A DNA stretch of 64,000 bases from Tanypteryx hageni (GCA_028673005.1 CM054117.1:34444561-34508560); one strand, 5' to 3'; numbered from the stretch's first letter, positions 12,885 to 25,324 are shown. Program-made: numbers and translations. The notes: generated by a model not told the origin, from the letters alone.

Positions 12885-14085
12885 GTAATCCCTCCATAAA
12901 CGCGGGTTTTACGTTCCTGAAAAACGCTGCGTATATACAAACTGCGAATATAGATAATAAAGGCTTATAGGATACATGGATTTAAGGGAACAGCTCCAGT
13001 TTATAGAGTAATAACATTTTTATTGTTTTATAAACATATATTTAATATTAATAAGCATAGCCTCTAGTTATCGAATCTTTACTTCTCGACGTGGAATTTA
13101 AGAAAAAATACGCGGTAGTCGTAATAACGCCCCAAAACATTTATTCGCACTATTTTAAGAAAAATTGCGACAAAAATTCGAGTAAATATGGTGGTTCATT
13201 TACAATTTAATGCATTCATAAAAAACTATACAGAAATGATGACTCATACCTTTAATGACGAAGCTAATGTCCCTTTAATGATAATGGTAATTGCGGCGTT
13301 GGAAATATAAGTTGGACGAGGCTCCCTCCTTTGGAACATCCATGTGCGATCCAAGAGATGGATGAGGAGAACTTCAGGCGTTGGCTGTGCTACTTTCGGA
13401 GACAGCATTTGTGCTTCCTTTATAGTAACTTATGATTGGAATCTGGTCCAATTTATTGTAGGGTCTTTTGTAAGCACCTCTACAGGGATTTAGTAAATCT
13501 TTCATACTTCTGTCAAATTTAATGCTTCGTTCCATGACTACATCAAACACTGTATCCGTAAGTTCAGACGCCTATTTCATTATCCCTGCCAATGTTTTCA
13601 AATTCAACTTCAATGTGTTCTTCACATCCTCCTCTACATCACCATTTTCATCATTAAACTGAACAAGTTCATCAAGGTCCTTTTCAGTTATCTCTCCACT
13701 GTGCGAGTGTAAAGTTCAACTATTTCTTCTGGATGCAAATCCTTAAACCCCTTCTAAACAATACCATGCGCCTTCCTTCCTTACTTTTACATCAAATGAA
13801 CGAAATTCATCGAAGTTAATGAGGAAATTCTTCCACAACTTCCCCAAAATGCGTTTATAATGGAAAGTTCAACCACTGCAATTGACTATTTAGCGTTTTG
13901 TAAGCAATGTGCAATGGGATAAATTTTCCAGCATTCGGTGACAGTAGTGGAATCACGTTCCATTTCCTTTCACATGTAACGAAATGTCCGACGGATATAG
14001 CAGCTCTTGCAAGCCGTAATCGCTCCGTTTCTAAGGGTTGGATAAGTTGAAGTTAATCTCGTTGAATTGAAACGGAACTAAAGAC
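12885..14085 (-). mobile_element. Tigger/pogo-like DNA transposon remnant, copy 1
   Basis: Minus-strand translation from about 13.98 to 13.40 kb gives a broken transposase tail: FWGKLWKNF, then a block with the pattern E..LTEKDLDELVQFNDEN, and later a segment ending in IISYYK. The segments and their order match the C-terminal part of Tigger-type DDE transposases. At 12888 an end sequence, GTAATCCCTCCATAAACGCG with GTTCCTGAAAAACGC, resembles Tigger terminal repeats. Stops and frameshifts are present. The upstream catalytic part is missing; the remnant ends close to the GH18 exon at 14158. Confidence 0.6.
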
Positions 14086-14157
14086 TTCTAGTATTTATTA
14101 CGCTTATATTACGAATCCAATTTATAAATGAGAGAAACCTATCTCCTTGTTATATAC

Positions 14158-14274
14158 CTTTTCTTTGTCCTTTGGCGAATTCCAGTTAACAATTAATCCG
14201 TCGAATCCGTGTTTTACAGGAATTGCAACAGCGCTTCTGACGTAATTTGACTTTTCAGAGCTCGGCTGTGGTGT
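14158..14274 (-). pseudogene. Chitinase-like copy B, lone exon 4
   Basis: A 117-nt exon with intact ACAG acceptor and GTATAT donor. It is open throughout and the same length as exon 4 of the intact gene. The active-site strand reads FDGLIVNWNSP; both the second Asp and the catalytic Glu of DxxDxDxE are replaced. The flank at about 14.3-15.1 kb aligns with intron 8 of the intact gene (compare 34.67-35.47 kb), not intron 3, so exon 4 has been joined to the far end of a gene. No other exon of this copy is visible. Confidence 0.8.
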
Positions 14275-15159
14275 CTGTAAAAAAAAACCACAACAGGGCA
14301 ACTGAGTAATGAGCAAAGTAGTCGTATTTAGAACACGCTATTTTATTAATCATATCAATTTTAATACTCTTTATCTCTGCCCATGTGCCCTTTCTGGAAA
14401 AAACCCCGACCTTCGCTTCGCTCGCCTTTCATTTTCAAAACTAATATATGTTATGATTGAAAATCTAAACGGAAAAAATCGTGGTAGATAATAATTTTAC
14501 GATGAAATGTTCCATTTTAGGTTGTATAATAAAAGATACACTATTAGAAAGTTAAGCAAGTTTGAGACATGATTAATGCATCGTTCACTCCTATTTGTCA
14601 TTCCTGACGTGCCACAAATAACACCTATTTTTCAAAATTCACTAATTGTCGAAAGTGAGCCTTATAATTTTTTTATATAGGGAGAAATTTACACATTAGG
14701 GCTACGGAACACAAAAAATCTTTTTCATAAGGCACGTTTAAATCCCACCATTATTTTCTAGTGTTTTACTAATCGTGTTTAATGTATAATTTTAGTGGCC
14801 AGATTCAAATACACTTGTAATACGAAACTAAGGTATGACTCGCAATTTAACGGCAAAATAACTCATAGCAGATGCAAATTTATTAGATGACTGGATTTAT
14901 TACTGAAAATATAATATACATAGACATATTATCTAACATTTATAGCACCGACTACCAGTCACTTTTGACAGCAAAGGAAACTAGTCAAAAAATATTTATA
15001 ATTGGGGACTGTCATATATCTGGAATTGCCGAATATTTTACGAAGTTGTATTGTATGGCTACTGTTATAGGCAAATATAAAGATTTTTCGTTAAATTTTG
15101 AACAGATATTATAATAAAATCTTTTTAAAACGGACGAGTTAATGCCGAACCCGATCACA

Positions 15160-15168
15160 TCCGATAGG
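15160..15168. repeat. Left target-site duplication of the I-type LINE
   Basis: TCCGATAGG here and at 20744-20752 bound the element exactly. Confidence 0.75.
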
Positions 15169-15616
15169 CTAAGAATCCACCCGTGTGTTTGCCGTGCACG
15201 GCGGCCCGTAAGGGGGAGAAGGGGATCCTGGTGGTTGAGCTCCTTGGTTCCGGAAGAGGTCGCATGCCTTGGAAGGGCCATGGAGTAATACACCACTTAG
15301 GCCCCAGATTCACTGTAGACGGGCGGTCAGGTGCTAGCCACACCTGGCCAATCGGCTTCCGTCACGTTTCGGCGTTCCGGTGGCGAGTGCTTGGGGCTAT
15401 GAAGGTCTGTGGAGGGGGGTCGAAGGTGCATGGGGTTGGAGGCCCATGTATGGTGGGTGGAGTGGGTGCTGAGACCTAACCTGAAGCAGGCAGCCTAGCT
15501 GCGGGTGCTATATCCCATGGTTAGCCCTGGCGACCATACCGGTTTACGGTGTGGCGTCCCAAATGTGTGGCTCCGTGGTGGGTGGGGAGACCAAGAGATG
15601 AAAAATTTTCCTTATT

Positions 15617-16819
15617 ATGAAAGGACTACCTCCTCCCAAAAGACCCCGTCTGGAAACGGATGGGCGAGATATGGTTGTCGGCACATGCCGCAAGTATTTG
15701 ATAATAAAATGTAAGAAGGAGGGAGAGAACCTCACCAAGGTATCTCCCTTCTTAATTCATAAAGTTTTGACCAATGCTGTTCCTGGGTCTATTAATGTTA
15801 AAAAGTTGCGTGACGGTACTCTGCTGATAGAAACGTCTGAAGAGAAGCAGAGCCAGAAGTTGCTGTCGATGACGAAGCTTCACGACATAGAAATCACCGT
15901 TGAGCCGCATAAGACCCTTAACACGTGCCGAGGCGTAATTTCTTGTTACGACCTCTTATACGTTGAAGTCGACGAGATAACGAAGGAGATGGCTTCGCAA
16001 GGGGTCATGTCCTGTCGTAGACTCACGACTAAACGTAATGGTGAGACCATCAATACCACTTCGGTGGTACTCACCTTTGCACGTGACAAACTTCCTGAAA
16101 AAGTTTTCGTTGGGTACGAGTCTTGCCCAGTCCGACCCTTCATTCCGAACCCCATGCGTTGCTATCAATTCAAAAGATTTGGCCACATTGCACCTCGGTG
16201 CAAGGGCGAATCTATCTGCCCAAAATGTGCCAAGAATAAGCACGATGGGGATTCTTGTGCCTCTCCTGCTCTTTGTGGCAATTGCGGTGGACCACATCCA
16301 GTCTACTCGCGGGATTGCCCAAAGCTGCAGGAAGAAAGGAAGATCATGGAGATCTAGGTGAAGGAGAACATCCCATATTTTGAGGCCCGGAAGAAGTATA
16401 AGGTGCTCGTAGCCCCAACATTTTCGAGGTCCTATGCGGCAACGGCAGCAACACCATCAACTCCTATTAAAACGGCCAGCATAGGAATACAGACAGAGAA
16501 TCAGGGACAGCAACCAAGGAAAAAAACGGAAAAAAAGGTAGAGGAATCTTTAGAAAAAACAGGAAAAAATACTGCCACATCCATGGATGTGGATAAAACC
16601 ATCTGTGTGATATCTTCCAAGAAGACTACTCCAAAGGAAAATGACACAGAGACAAAAGCTCACGTCCTGAGACGTGAGATAACTCCACCACAATCTCCTC
16701 CTTGTGATGCGATGGCACTGAGCAAGGAGGAGATGGAAGAAGGCGAGTTGGAGGAGGACCAACTCAAAATCCTCCTCCTGAACCAGAAGAAGGGTAGGAA
16801 GTTGAAGCTTAAGCGATAA
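15617..16819 (+). pseudogene. I-type LINE ORF1 (gag-like, zinc knuckles), one in-frame stop
   Basis: Starts MKGLPPPKRPRLETDG. A long N-terminal domain is followed by three cysteine clusters at residues about 180-240: CYQFKRFGHIAPRC, CPKCAKNKHDGDSC and CGNCGGPHPVYSRDC. In the first, the second Cys of CX2C is Phe, so that knuckle is damaged. A TAG at 16355-16357 follows KIMEI; the frame then continues without a shift to 16819 (VKENIPYFEARKKYKVL, then a Lys/Glu-rich tail). The protein normally coats element RNA. The single stop and the damaged knuckle suggest recent inactivation. Confidence 0.8.
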
Positions 16820-16886
16820 GCTTCCCTTCCACAGAGATGGGTTTCAATCGCGAGTCTTTTACTTTTATCATTTTAAATATATATTT

Positions 16887-19800
16887 ATGTTTGCCATTCA
16901 ATGGAATTTGAATGGCTATTTTAAACATCTAAAGGAGTTGAAGGTTTTAATTGCACATTTTAACCCGTCCTGTATTTTCTTACAAGAAACTCATTTTAAG
17001 GTTACCGACACGCCTAAATTGAAGGGGTACAGCATCCTGCGGCTAGATGACCTTAGCGGTCACCGAGCGCAAGGTGGTGTTGCTGCTGCTGTCCGGGAGA
17101 ACCTATACACCTCCCGGGTAGACTTGCAGACACCCTTGCAGGCCCTTGCTGTGACGGTAGCTGTACCGGAGAGGGTTACATTCTGTAATGTATACCTTCC
17201 GGAGTGAGCTCCAGTCACCATGAGGATCCTGCAGGATCTGGTGGAGCAATTACCCAAGCCATTCGTCCTTTTGGGCGATTTTAATGCTCATAGCACCCTT
17301 TGGGGAGAAACTGTGAGTGGTTCTAATCGGCGAGGGCGTGTTTTAGAAAAGTTTTTAACAAATTTTAATCTTATTTTAATTAATAAAAAAGAAAAGACTC
17401 GTTTTAACTCTTTTACAGGAGAATACTCCTCAATAGATCTATTGATTAGCAGCAGTAGTATTGCTCCCCTTTTTAAACTCCAAGTCCATGATGATCTCTG
17501 TGGAAGTGACCACTTCCCCCTTCTTATCCGTAAAAATTTTTTTTGTAAAAATTTTAACAGCCCCCAGAAATGGCTTTTGAAGAAAGCCAACTGGGAGGAT
17601 TTTAAAAAGAACCTTGATTTTAATTTTAACTCAACTCGTAGTGGCGTTGAAAACGTAGAGGACCTTCGTAATGCGGTAACGCATGCTGCAGAGAAGAGCA
17701 TTCCTGTTTCAGCTGTCAAGGCAAGTCGTCCACCAGTGCCTTGGTGGAACGATGAATGTGCTGAAGCAATCAGGAAACGAAAGAAGGCCCTACGCATTTT
17801 TAACAAGTACCCTACATGTATGAATCTAGCGGCATTCCGGCGCCTGCGAGCGAAGGCTCGTCAGGTGGTGAAAACTGCAAAAAGGAACTCTTGGATGAAG
17901 TATGTCAGTTCGATCACCCACCGAACACCTATTGCACAGGTTTGGAGGAAAGTGAAATGTATCTCCGGTGTTTATCATCTCCCAGGCACCCCATCTGCTG
18001 TTGTGAATGGGTCTATTGTGATGGAGCCAGCCACAGTAGCTGAGGCTTTTGGAAATCACTATGCTTCCATAAGTAGCTCGGCCAAGTACGATCTGGCCTT
18101 CGCGTCGCATTAGCGTCGTGAAGAAGGAGGCTTCCGCCCTTTCGAACCAGGCCTGGCCGGAGCTAGCTACAATGACCCCTTCACACTGTGGGAGCTGGAG
18201 TCAGTCATTGCTGATCTGAGGGACACCGCTCCAGAAATGGACCGTGTCCACAATGCCTTCCTGCGATGTGTGCCGAACTCTATCTTAGGAGAGATGTTGA
18301 ACACATTTAATAAAGTCTGGCAAGATGGAGATTTTCCCAAGAGTTGGAGAGAGAGTATAGTAGTCCCGATCCCTAAACAGGGAAAGGACAAGACTCTCTT
18401 CGGGAACTACAGGCCAATTTCTCTGACCTCTTGCCTGTGCAAGCTAATGGAGAGAATGGTGAACCGAAGGCTAGTTTGGTGTCTTGAGAACCGTAATCTT
18501 CTCTCCAACATCCAGTGTGGCTTCAGGCAGCATAGGAGTACTGTCGACCACTTGGTAAGGATTGACAGCTTCATCCAAGAGGCATTCGTCCATTGCCAGC
18601 ATGTTGTGGGGGTCTTCTTTGACCTGGAGAAGGCCTACGATATGACATGGCGTTTTAAAATTTTAAAGTGTCTTAGGTCGTGGGGTTTTAAAGGCAATCT
18701 GCCTACTTTTATTCAAAATTTTTTATCGGATAGAGTTTTTAAGGTCCGTATTGGCAACTCATTTTCCAACACATATCCTCAGGAAAATGGAATTCCTCAA
18801 GGGTCCATATTAAGCGTAACGCTGTTTGCAATAGCGATCAATGACGTAGTAAATTCCATCACACCACCTGTGGAAGCCTCTCTGTTTGTTGACGACCTGG
18901 CAATATTTTGTCGATCGTCAAGGGTAGCACTGGCTGAGAGGCAGCTACAAATTACGCTCAATCGTCTCCACGAGTGGTCCCGCCGCAATGGCTTCCGTTT
19001 TTCGGAAGAGAAAACATGTTGTGTCCATTTTAATAGGCGCAGGGGTATATTCCCCAAACCTATACTTCGGCTGGGCAACCACCAGTTGAATTTCGTGGAC
19101 TCGGTGCGTTTCCTGGGTGTTCTGTTTGACGAGCGGCTAAATTGGCGAAGCCATATTCAATCCCTTAAGGTGAAGTGCCGGATGTCGCTCAGTGTATTAC
19201 GAGCGTTGACTGGTCGCTCGTTGGGTGCGGACCGAACATCAATGCTTCTCCTTTACAGGGCATTGGTTCGGTCCAAGCTCGACTACGGCTGTTTTATATA
19301 CGGTGCTGCCCGGGCATCTTATCTGCGTGCACTGACATCACTGCACAATGCCGGACTACGGTTGGCGACTGGTGCCTTTCGAACCAGTCCCATCCCCAGC
19401 ATTTATTGTGATGCTGGAGAGCCACCGTTGGAAATCAGGAGGAATGTCCTGATGTGCAGTTATGTCAGCAAACTTTTAGCCCTTCCTTCGCACCCGTGTT
19501 TTAAAATTGTTTTAAATCGTAGTTTAATGGACGTTTTTAACAGAAGACCCCGGGTCCTGAAGCCCCTTGGTATTCGTATTTATAATTATATTATAGGCAA
19601 TAATTTAACTTTACCCCAGAGTTATAGATTGCAAGTTTCGCGTAACCCTCCTTGGAGTACCCCGAGGCCAGAAATCATATTTGATTTAGCTCGAAGGTCC
19701 AAGAATGAGTGCCCTCCTGCAGAACACAAGGTTGCATTCGCCGAAATCCTGTCACGCTGTCCAGGATTCGCACCTATCTTCACGGATAGGTCGAAGTCCT

Positions 19801-20654
19801 CAACAGAATGCGCATGCGCCTTTGTATCCCTGCACACATCCTCCGGGTTCAACCTTAATCCGTTATGTGGTATCCACACTGCGGAGCTCACAGCTATTAA
19901 GCTGGCCCTGGAGAGCATTGAACGTCGGAATATATCTCACATGATATGTTACGACTCAATGAGCGCATTACAATCCATTGCCTGCTATAATCCAGTACAT
20001 CCTTTGGTCCAGGATGTGCACTCCTCCCTCATCATCTTGAAGAGTCGAGGTGTGCAAATTAAGTTCGTGTGGGTGCCGAGCCACGTAGGTATAGCAGGCA
20101 ATGAGGCAGCTGTTGTCGCTGCTAAGGATGCCCTGGGAAACCCAGAGGTGCAAATGGATCTCGTGCCTTGGAGAGACCTTCGTGCGATGTTTTGTGGCGC
20201 ACTGCAGAAGGAGTGGCAAGCCTCATGGCAAAACCTCGAAAATAACAAATTACGCACAATCAAGGTCAGTACCGGTGCATGGCAATCATCTGTCAGGAAT
20301 AGTAGAAGGGAGGAGGTGGTCATCACGCGATTGAGGATAGGCCACTGTGCCTTAACCCACTCGTACCTTTTTACCACCCCACGGGTACAACCTCGATGTG
20401 ATGACTGCGACACTTTTCTTACCATAAGACACCTCCTGACAGAATGCCAAAGATACCTTGAGTTGCGTAGGAAATGCAATATCAGGGGATGTATAAGTGA
20501 CATCCTAGGTGATGACACAACTAGGATGAATGAAGTTTTATTATTTTTAACGGAGGCTGGACTTTTCCAACGATTTTTAATTCTATTCTTTTCTATTTTT
20601 ATTTTATTATTTATTTATATATATGTGTGTGTATATGTATATATGTATATATAA
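16887..20654 (+). pseudogene. I-type LINE ORF2: endonuclease, reverse transcriptase, RNase H
   Basis: Endonuclease: IQWNLNGYFKHLKELK, FLQETHFK, VLLGDFNAHSTLWG and SDHFPLL. A TGA at 17205-17207 follows NVYLPE, and a further break lies near 18110-18240. RT occupies the long open stretch 18237-20654: NYRPISLTSCLCKLMERM, FFDLEKAYDMTW, GIPQGSILS, and FVDD in place of the usual YADD. RNase H follows with FTDRSKS (usually TDGS), HTAELTAIKLALE, CYDSMSALQSI and WVPSHVGIAGNEAA; the last conserved Asp is Val. A cysteine/histidine motif (CDDCDTFLTIRHLLTEC) closes the protein. The 805-codon 3' ORF is uninterrupted. Confidence 0.85.
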
Positions 20655-20743
20655 TCATTAAATTGTAAATATTAACCCTTTGACGAAGGTGCAAAATGAC
20701 CCTCGATGTCGGCGCACCAGTATAAATGAAGAACTACTACTAC

Positions 20744-20752
20744 TCCGATAGG
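20744..20752. repeat. Right target-site duplication of the I-type LINE
   Basis: TCCGATAGG, immediately after the TAC-repeat tail; identical to 15160-15168. Confidence 0.75.
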
Positions 20753-21539
20753 TAGCCGAAGTTTGCCTAGTGTTTTGTGGCGTCAGCGCATCCCACGAGC
20801 ATCCTAACCGTGCTAGAAACCATTGTACCGATATAGAAGTAGTGGCTTAAAAAACATAAATCTGTTGCTTTCCTCTATCCTCCGTCTTAGAAGAAATATT
20901 GGTAGAAGTACTGCACCTTCCTGCATTTATTTCGCTTTGTGATTTGCAAATTGGCATCTGAATGATTTTGTGTAGCCAGATCTGATAATCTGCCCAAGGT
21001 AGATTCGTAGTTGCTTTTACAGTGCATTGGAAGTCGTAGATGTTGAAATGCGTGGAGCGAAGTATGGCAAGTTTGTATTACATTTAATTGATAAAACAAT
21101 TCGATGTAGCCCATTTATTATCATTTATTGTAATAGTACTATTATTTTGACTGAAACGCAGAAGATGTGTAAAAGATAGTTTGACGTATCAAAACAGCTT
21201 TCCCATATTAAATGAATAAAATAACTATAGTTTTAACTAATATTATAGAGTATTTATTTATGTATTTTTTACCCATGCTGTCCTAGTATCTAGTAAGTGA
21301 AATATATTTAGATATGTATACAAAAGGTAGTTTACGAGGCCGAGACTTCCACAATAAAGTAACATGAATAATGCTAGATAGTATTTTTTTATTTATATTA
21401 AACTTTTGCTAATTTCCACAAAATATATGAAGTAAAACACGACCGGATTCGGTGAATAATCACCATGATTTGTCTTTACAGAGTCATCGGGTCAAATATT
21501 GACAAATATACTGAGTGAATGTAAATAAACTTAGTTTTT

Positions 21540-21885
21540 ATGTGTCTTGTCTATAGGAAATGTGGTGAAGTTTGTTGTTTTAAGTGTCTATCTGCCTTAG
21601 TAATTACCTATACTTGTGAAAAGAAAAATTGTATAAGTATTTATAATAAATGCATGACTCCTTTTTATATGTCGCGAATTTCATCGTTGCTTTTATGGCC
21701 TTTTTCTCCCTTTAAGGCAATGAGAAAAGACTATGTCAGTAATGCTGTTGGATTTGTTCAACTGATGCGAGAAGGAAAAATATGTATTGTTAAAGACAAG
21801 ATTTGCCCTGAACAGAGAATAAGATAAAGAGGTTATGAAGTGAGTGTAGTTGTAGATGAAGAAGAAGATTTAGCCAGAGTGGAGG
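21540..21885 (+). pseudogene. N-terminal fragment of a YqaJ/SWIM-type protein
   Basis: The frame reads to a TAA after CPEQRIR (about 21825) and then continues, in the same frame, as RGYEVSVVVDEEEDLARVEA. The segment VQLMREGKICIVKDKICPE followed by an acidic stretch resembles the start of the multicopy arthropod proteins that carry a SWIM-like CxC...CKH motif and a YqaJ exonuclease domain. The expected CxC...CKH part is absent because a MITE-like element begins at about 21875. Function is not inferable for this remnant. Confidence 0.4.
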
Positions 21886-22437
21886 CTTTAGGGGGGGGGG
21901 TCGCAAATGGCACGGGCCCCGTGAAGTATGGGAACCCGTGAAATTTTGGGCCCCGTTACGTCTGGCCGTGCTTCTTAACTTGGGTTACTCGGAACCTTAG
22001 GGTTCCGCGAAAGATTGTATTTTATGTGTGGATGCTCATAAATGAGGAAAAAGGAGAGATTTCCCTACCGCTAAGTTACCCTAAATCCTGAATTTCTCCC
22101 TCATACTCATTGTCAGTGGCGTAATTAATGAGAGTCGGTCTTGACGTGTGACGGGCTTCTTGAAGTATGGGGCCCGCAAAAATGTTCGTGTATTTGATCT
22201 CAGAAACATTTAATGTCTTTATTTTAAAACCAGTAAAACCTCTTTATGATTCAATAGAAAAAAGATGTTCACAGGTGTCAAAAAAGAGGGTAGTCGTTCG
22301 GAGAGTTTTCACTATATATTTAGATTGTGGAGCCCCCGAATGCTTAGCGCCAGGGGTCCCCAAATGCTCTGCGGCAGGGTCACCAAATATTTAGCACCAG
22401 GGGCCTCAGGAGGCGTAAATCCGCCATTGCCTGTGGA
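21873..22437. mobile_element. Degraded hAT-like MITE or non-autonomous element
   Basis: The left end CAGAGTGGAGGCTTTAGGGG and the right end (reverse complement CAGGCAATGGCGGATTTACG) are imperfect inverted repeats of the CAGTGGCGGATTTA type common in hAT MITEs. The interior has repeated GGGCCCC-rich patches (about 21.91-21.96, 22.16-22.18 and 22.33-22.42 kb). No transposase is visible. Confidence 0.45.
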
Positions 22438-22802
22438 GTGTCATGACTGCCCTTATTTAGCAAAACATGGTCCTTCAAAATACCATGCTGTCGTGGATAT
22501 TATGTGACCAAATGTACTCAAGTATTTAAATTACAGAAATAACTTAATATGTAACATTTGTAGAAGTACTTGCTTAAAAACTTGGTAATTAAATATATGC
22601 ACTGCAACAGTAATTATTTGCTTAATAAACCCATAGCCCAACGGTTTCCGTAAGTTTGATCTTACGTATTTAGAATAGGTATATTACATTATGGAGGTTT
22701 TGTTAAAATATATATTCTAATCTTTGAAACATAAAAATATAATTTACTCTTTCTACATTCTCTAGAAATATATGCATCATGTCAATGTAATGCCGACATA
22801 AG

Positions 22803-23080
22803 TCATAGACTATAATCCGAGGCAATAAAATTACGTACATGCATATAAATAGTACATAGATTAAAATGATCTTCGCAAAGAAATGCAGTTGTACATTCCA
22901 ATATATCAGATGCGTATCTCCTCATGGGTTTTAACCACAATATTCTCCGCTTCTTATTTCTTCCCAAGGATCTCGGTAGCGTGAAGAACAATTTTCTCGG
23001 GGTTTTAAACGATGTATTTAAGCAATGAGGTATCAGACAACACTTATAACCCATCTAAACTTCCATATTCTCCATTTTAG
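22803..23080 (-). pseudogene. THAP-domain fragment, copy 1
   Basis: An open frame 23054-22803 encodes CCLIPHCLNTSFKTPRKLFF, then TLPRSLGRNKKRRILWLKP, and later FLCEDHF. The CX4C, the FFxLP strand, the WxKP-like segment and the C..HF end match the order of the C2CH THAP zinc finger. THAP domains bind DNA and occur in host regulators and P-element-type transposases. No transposase body is visible, and there is a TAG just before the MGYK start. A decayed copy is at 52.2-52.45 kb. Confidence 0.6.
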
Positions 23081-23427
23081 CTAAGATATCAGGAAAAGCA
23101 ACATGACGAAGCATCAAAACTGCCTGCTTTCTGAACCGTCGTAAGCGTTGTAAGGAATGCGAGGACGTCACGTACCCCTTACTACTTTGTCTCCAACCAG
23201 GATGCCGTTTTCGCGGGATATTTAGAGGAGTTATTTTAAACATTTTTTGCATAACGAAGACGATTTAACAAAGAAATATTCACAAGGGAGTAATTAAGTC
23301 AATTATAAAAATTTTTAAAATATATAATTAAATATTTTGACAGTCCCCGATTGAAAATATTTAAGTTATGCAAACGCTTTTACTTTATTGAATGAAAAAC
23401 ATCTTTTTATTGATGAATTATTTTTAC

Positions 23428-24840
23428 CCTTGCAGCAACAGATTCAGAGTCGTCGTAGCTAACCCAGAGGCCATCTTTAGTTGATGCGTAAGGTGATTTG
23501 GCAGCTTCATCTAGACGCATGTCCCAGTTTTCTGTCAGGTGTCCAAATCTTTTCACCAATTATTAGAAAATTAAACAGAATTATATTTTTGATTCAGATT
23601 TATATGCCAATGATGACGTAAATCAAAATTTTGGGGGCGATATTGATTTGAACATTTTATAATTTTCGAAATGAATTCTTGAGGCGTATTTTTTATCCTA
23701 ATCATAATTTAAAATTAACATTTATGTAGAAAATGCATACGTATACCACTAATGTAATGCCATATCAATGTAGCGTAATTAATTCGAGCTCTGAAGCTGC
23801 TTGAACGTAATGAAAATAGACTTATATTTAGAAATGTACTCCCAAATCCATCTGAATCAATACTGCGTCCTTTCGCATCCATTGACCTTCCGTTGACGTT
23901 AGCCAGCTGAGCCTTCATCCCCACGGTGATAATAATTATCAGCGTTTTGTTAGCAGGAACATTTTTAGAGAGGTAAATGCCGATACTGGAATTTTGAATA
24001 GAAATGCTGCGTTCAGTTCGCGATGATGATTTAGAAGTTCACTCGTGATAGGAGTAAAGCATAACGTATTTTCATCTTCAGGATTTCGCATGGTCCTTGA
24101 TCTGACGTCTGATATAGCTGTGGATTAATGAATTAATACAAGGTAAAAACATCACACATGTGCATGCACTGGCACACGCGCACCTAAATGTTGAAAAACG
24201 ACATTTACTTAAATCATTCGATTATTAGTAGGTACGACTGAAGTCAGCGAATAAAACAATCCCGTGACTCCATTTTTAAAGTCCCAATAATAATAGGTCA
24301 TGACGATGACGAAGTTGCAGGTTTTGAAAAGGAAATTAATCTTTTAATTGGAAAAGACTTGCTTAACCAAAGAAATTGAAAATGTCGCAAACGAATGAGA
24401 TCATGTGTTGTTATTGTTTTGGCTTGTATTTATGGCTAATCAACGTCTTGGATTATTATAGCCATTACTCCTTACACGCCGAACACAAAGTAATAGGGAA
24501 CGCCGGTTCTCGCATTTGCCTACTCTTTACGAAGAGCATTAAAGGGCCCAACTGCTTAACGCCACTTTCGAAGGACGGAGCGCTGACATTGGCGGTTTCC
24601 TCAAATCACACAAGTAGATGATGGAACGATTCCAAGCTGAAAAATCCGACCTTCACCAGACTCGAACCTTGGACGGCTGCGTGGAAGGCCAAAGTTCTCA
24701 CCACCTCGCCATCCTGAGGTCTAAATATGATATGTCGTCATAATGCTTACCTCACTCTCACACCGAGGTTGCGGTCTACACGCAAAGGATCTTCATCTAC
24801 TGGCAGAGAAGTTGAGAGTAGGAAGCCGTGATTGTCGAAT
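23428..24840 (-). pseudogene. Chitinase-like (GH18) copy C, exons 5 (partial), 6, 7, 8
   Basis: Exon 8 is 23428-23559 (132 nt, open, KSPYAS and DGLWVSYDD). Exon 7 starts at 23993. Exon 6 is 24236-24323 (open, with FVIVMTYYYWD, the closest in the window to the canonical GH18 MTYDFHGxWD strand). Exon 5 keeps only its 3' half (24751 to about 24831, FDNHGFLLST). The acceptors of exons 6, 7 and 8 all read AA where the homologous sites in copy G read AG. Donors of exons 5, 6 and 8 remain GT. Exons 1-4 and 9 are absent. The exon-5 truncation is shared with copy G, so it predates the block duplication. Confidence 0.85.
24395..24712 (-). mobile_element. tRNA-derived SINE, copy 2
   Basis: On the minus strand an A-box-like TGGCGAGGTGG (24701-24711) precedes a B box GGTTCGAGTCT (24658-24668) at tRNA-like spacing. 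A non-tRNA body continues to about 24395-24490. It lies in intron 5 of copy C, and a nearly identical copy occupies the same intron of copy G (53.8-54.09 kb), so the SINE was present before that duplication. Confidence 0.7.
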
Positions 24841-25324
24841 CCTCATTTATATGTTACCAAAATAAATATTCTAAAATCGAAACAGTTTTACTTATAAACT
24901 CTTCAGAATTTATTTTAAGCTTACTGACATTTAGAAGTGACATGCACTTTAAGATCAACGAATCTGACGCATCCATTCTAATTTAAAAAATTATAGCAAA
25001 TATTAAAATAATGGATAAATGATTTATGGAAGAATAAAGAATATTAAGGGGCCCTACGCGTTATTTGCCTCAACCCCACCCACCGCTCGCTTCTTTCTCT
25101 CCAAGGACCTTGTCCCTACGCGCCTCGCATTATCCCGATAAGGTGAAGTTATTTTTCAGAACTCATCTAATCATGAAATTTTTTGTTGAGAAAGATTTTA
25201 CTCCGACGCAACGTCAAAAGATATAAATTTAAAAACATTTTAATCTTCCGTCATTTTGATTCAAATGGTGGATAAAAATATAAATAATTTTCCTAAGGTC
25301 TTCTAGCTGGTAAATAAAATAAAT

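Larger units (their letters stand above)
15169..20743 (+). mobile_element. Full-length I-clade LINE with RNase H
   Basis: A 5.57-kb non-LTR element flanked by the 9-bp direct repeat TCCGATAGG. Layout: GC-rich 5' UTR (15169-15616), ORF1 with zinc knuckles, ORF2 with endonuclease, RT and RNase H, then a 3' UTR ending in TACTACTACT. A C-terminal RNase H domain plus a TAC-repeat tail fits the I group (I, Nimb and relatives). Only a few disabling lesions are seen, so the insertion is probably recent. The paralogous half has no counterpart. Confidence 0.85.

Noticed and set aside
15169..20743. A host gene encoding RNase H or an endonuclease
   Set aside because: The domain order, zinc knuckles, target duplication and TAC tail are those of a retrotransposon.
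24658..24711. A functional tRNA gene on the minus strand
   Set aside because: The A and B boxes are tRNA-like but no acceptor-stem pairing is evident, and the unit continues into a SINE body that recurs at 53.9 and 12.1 kb.
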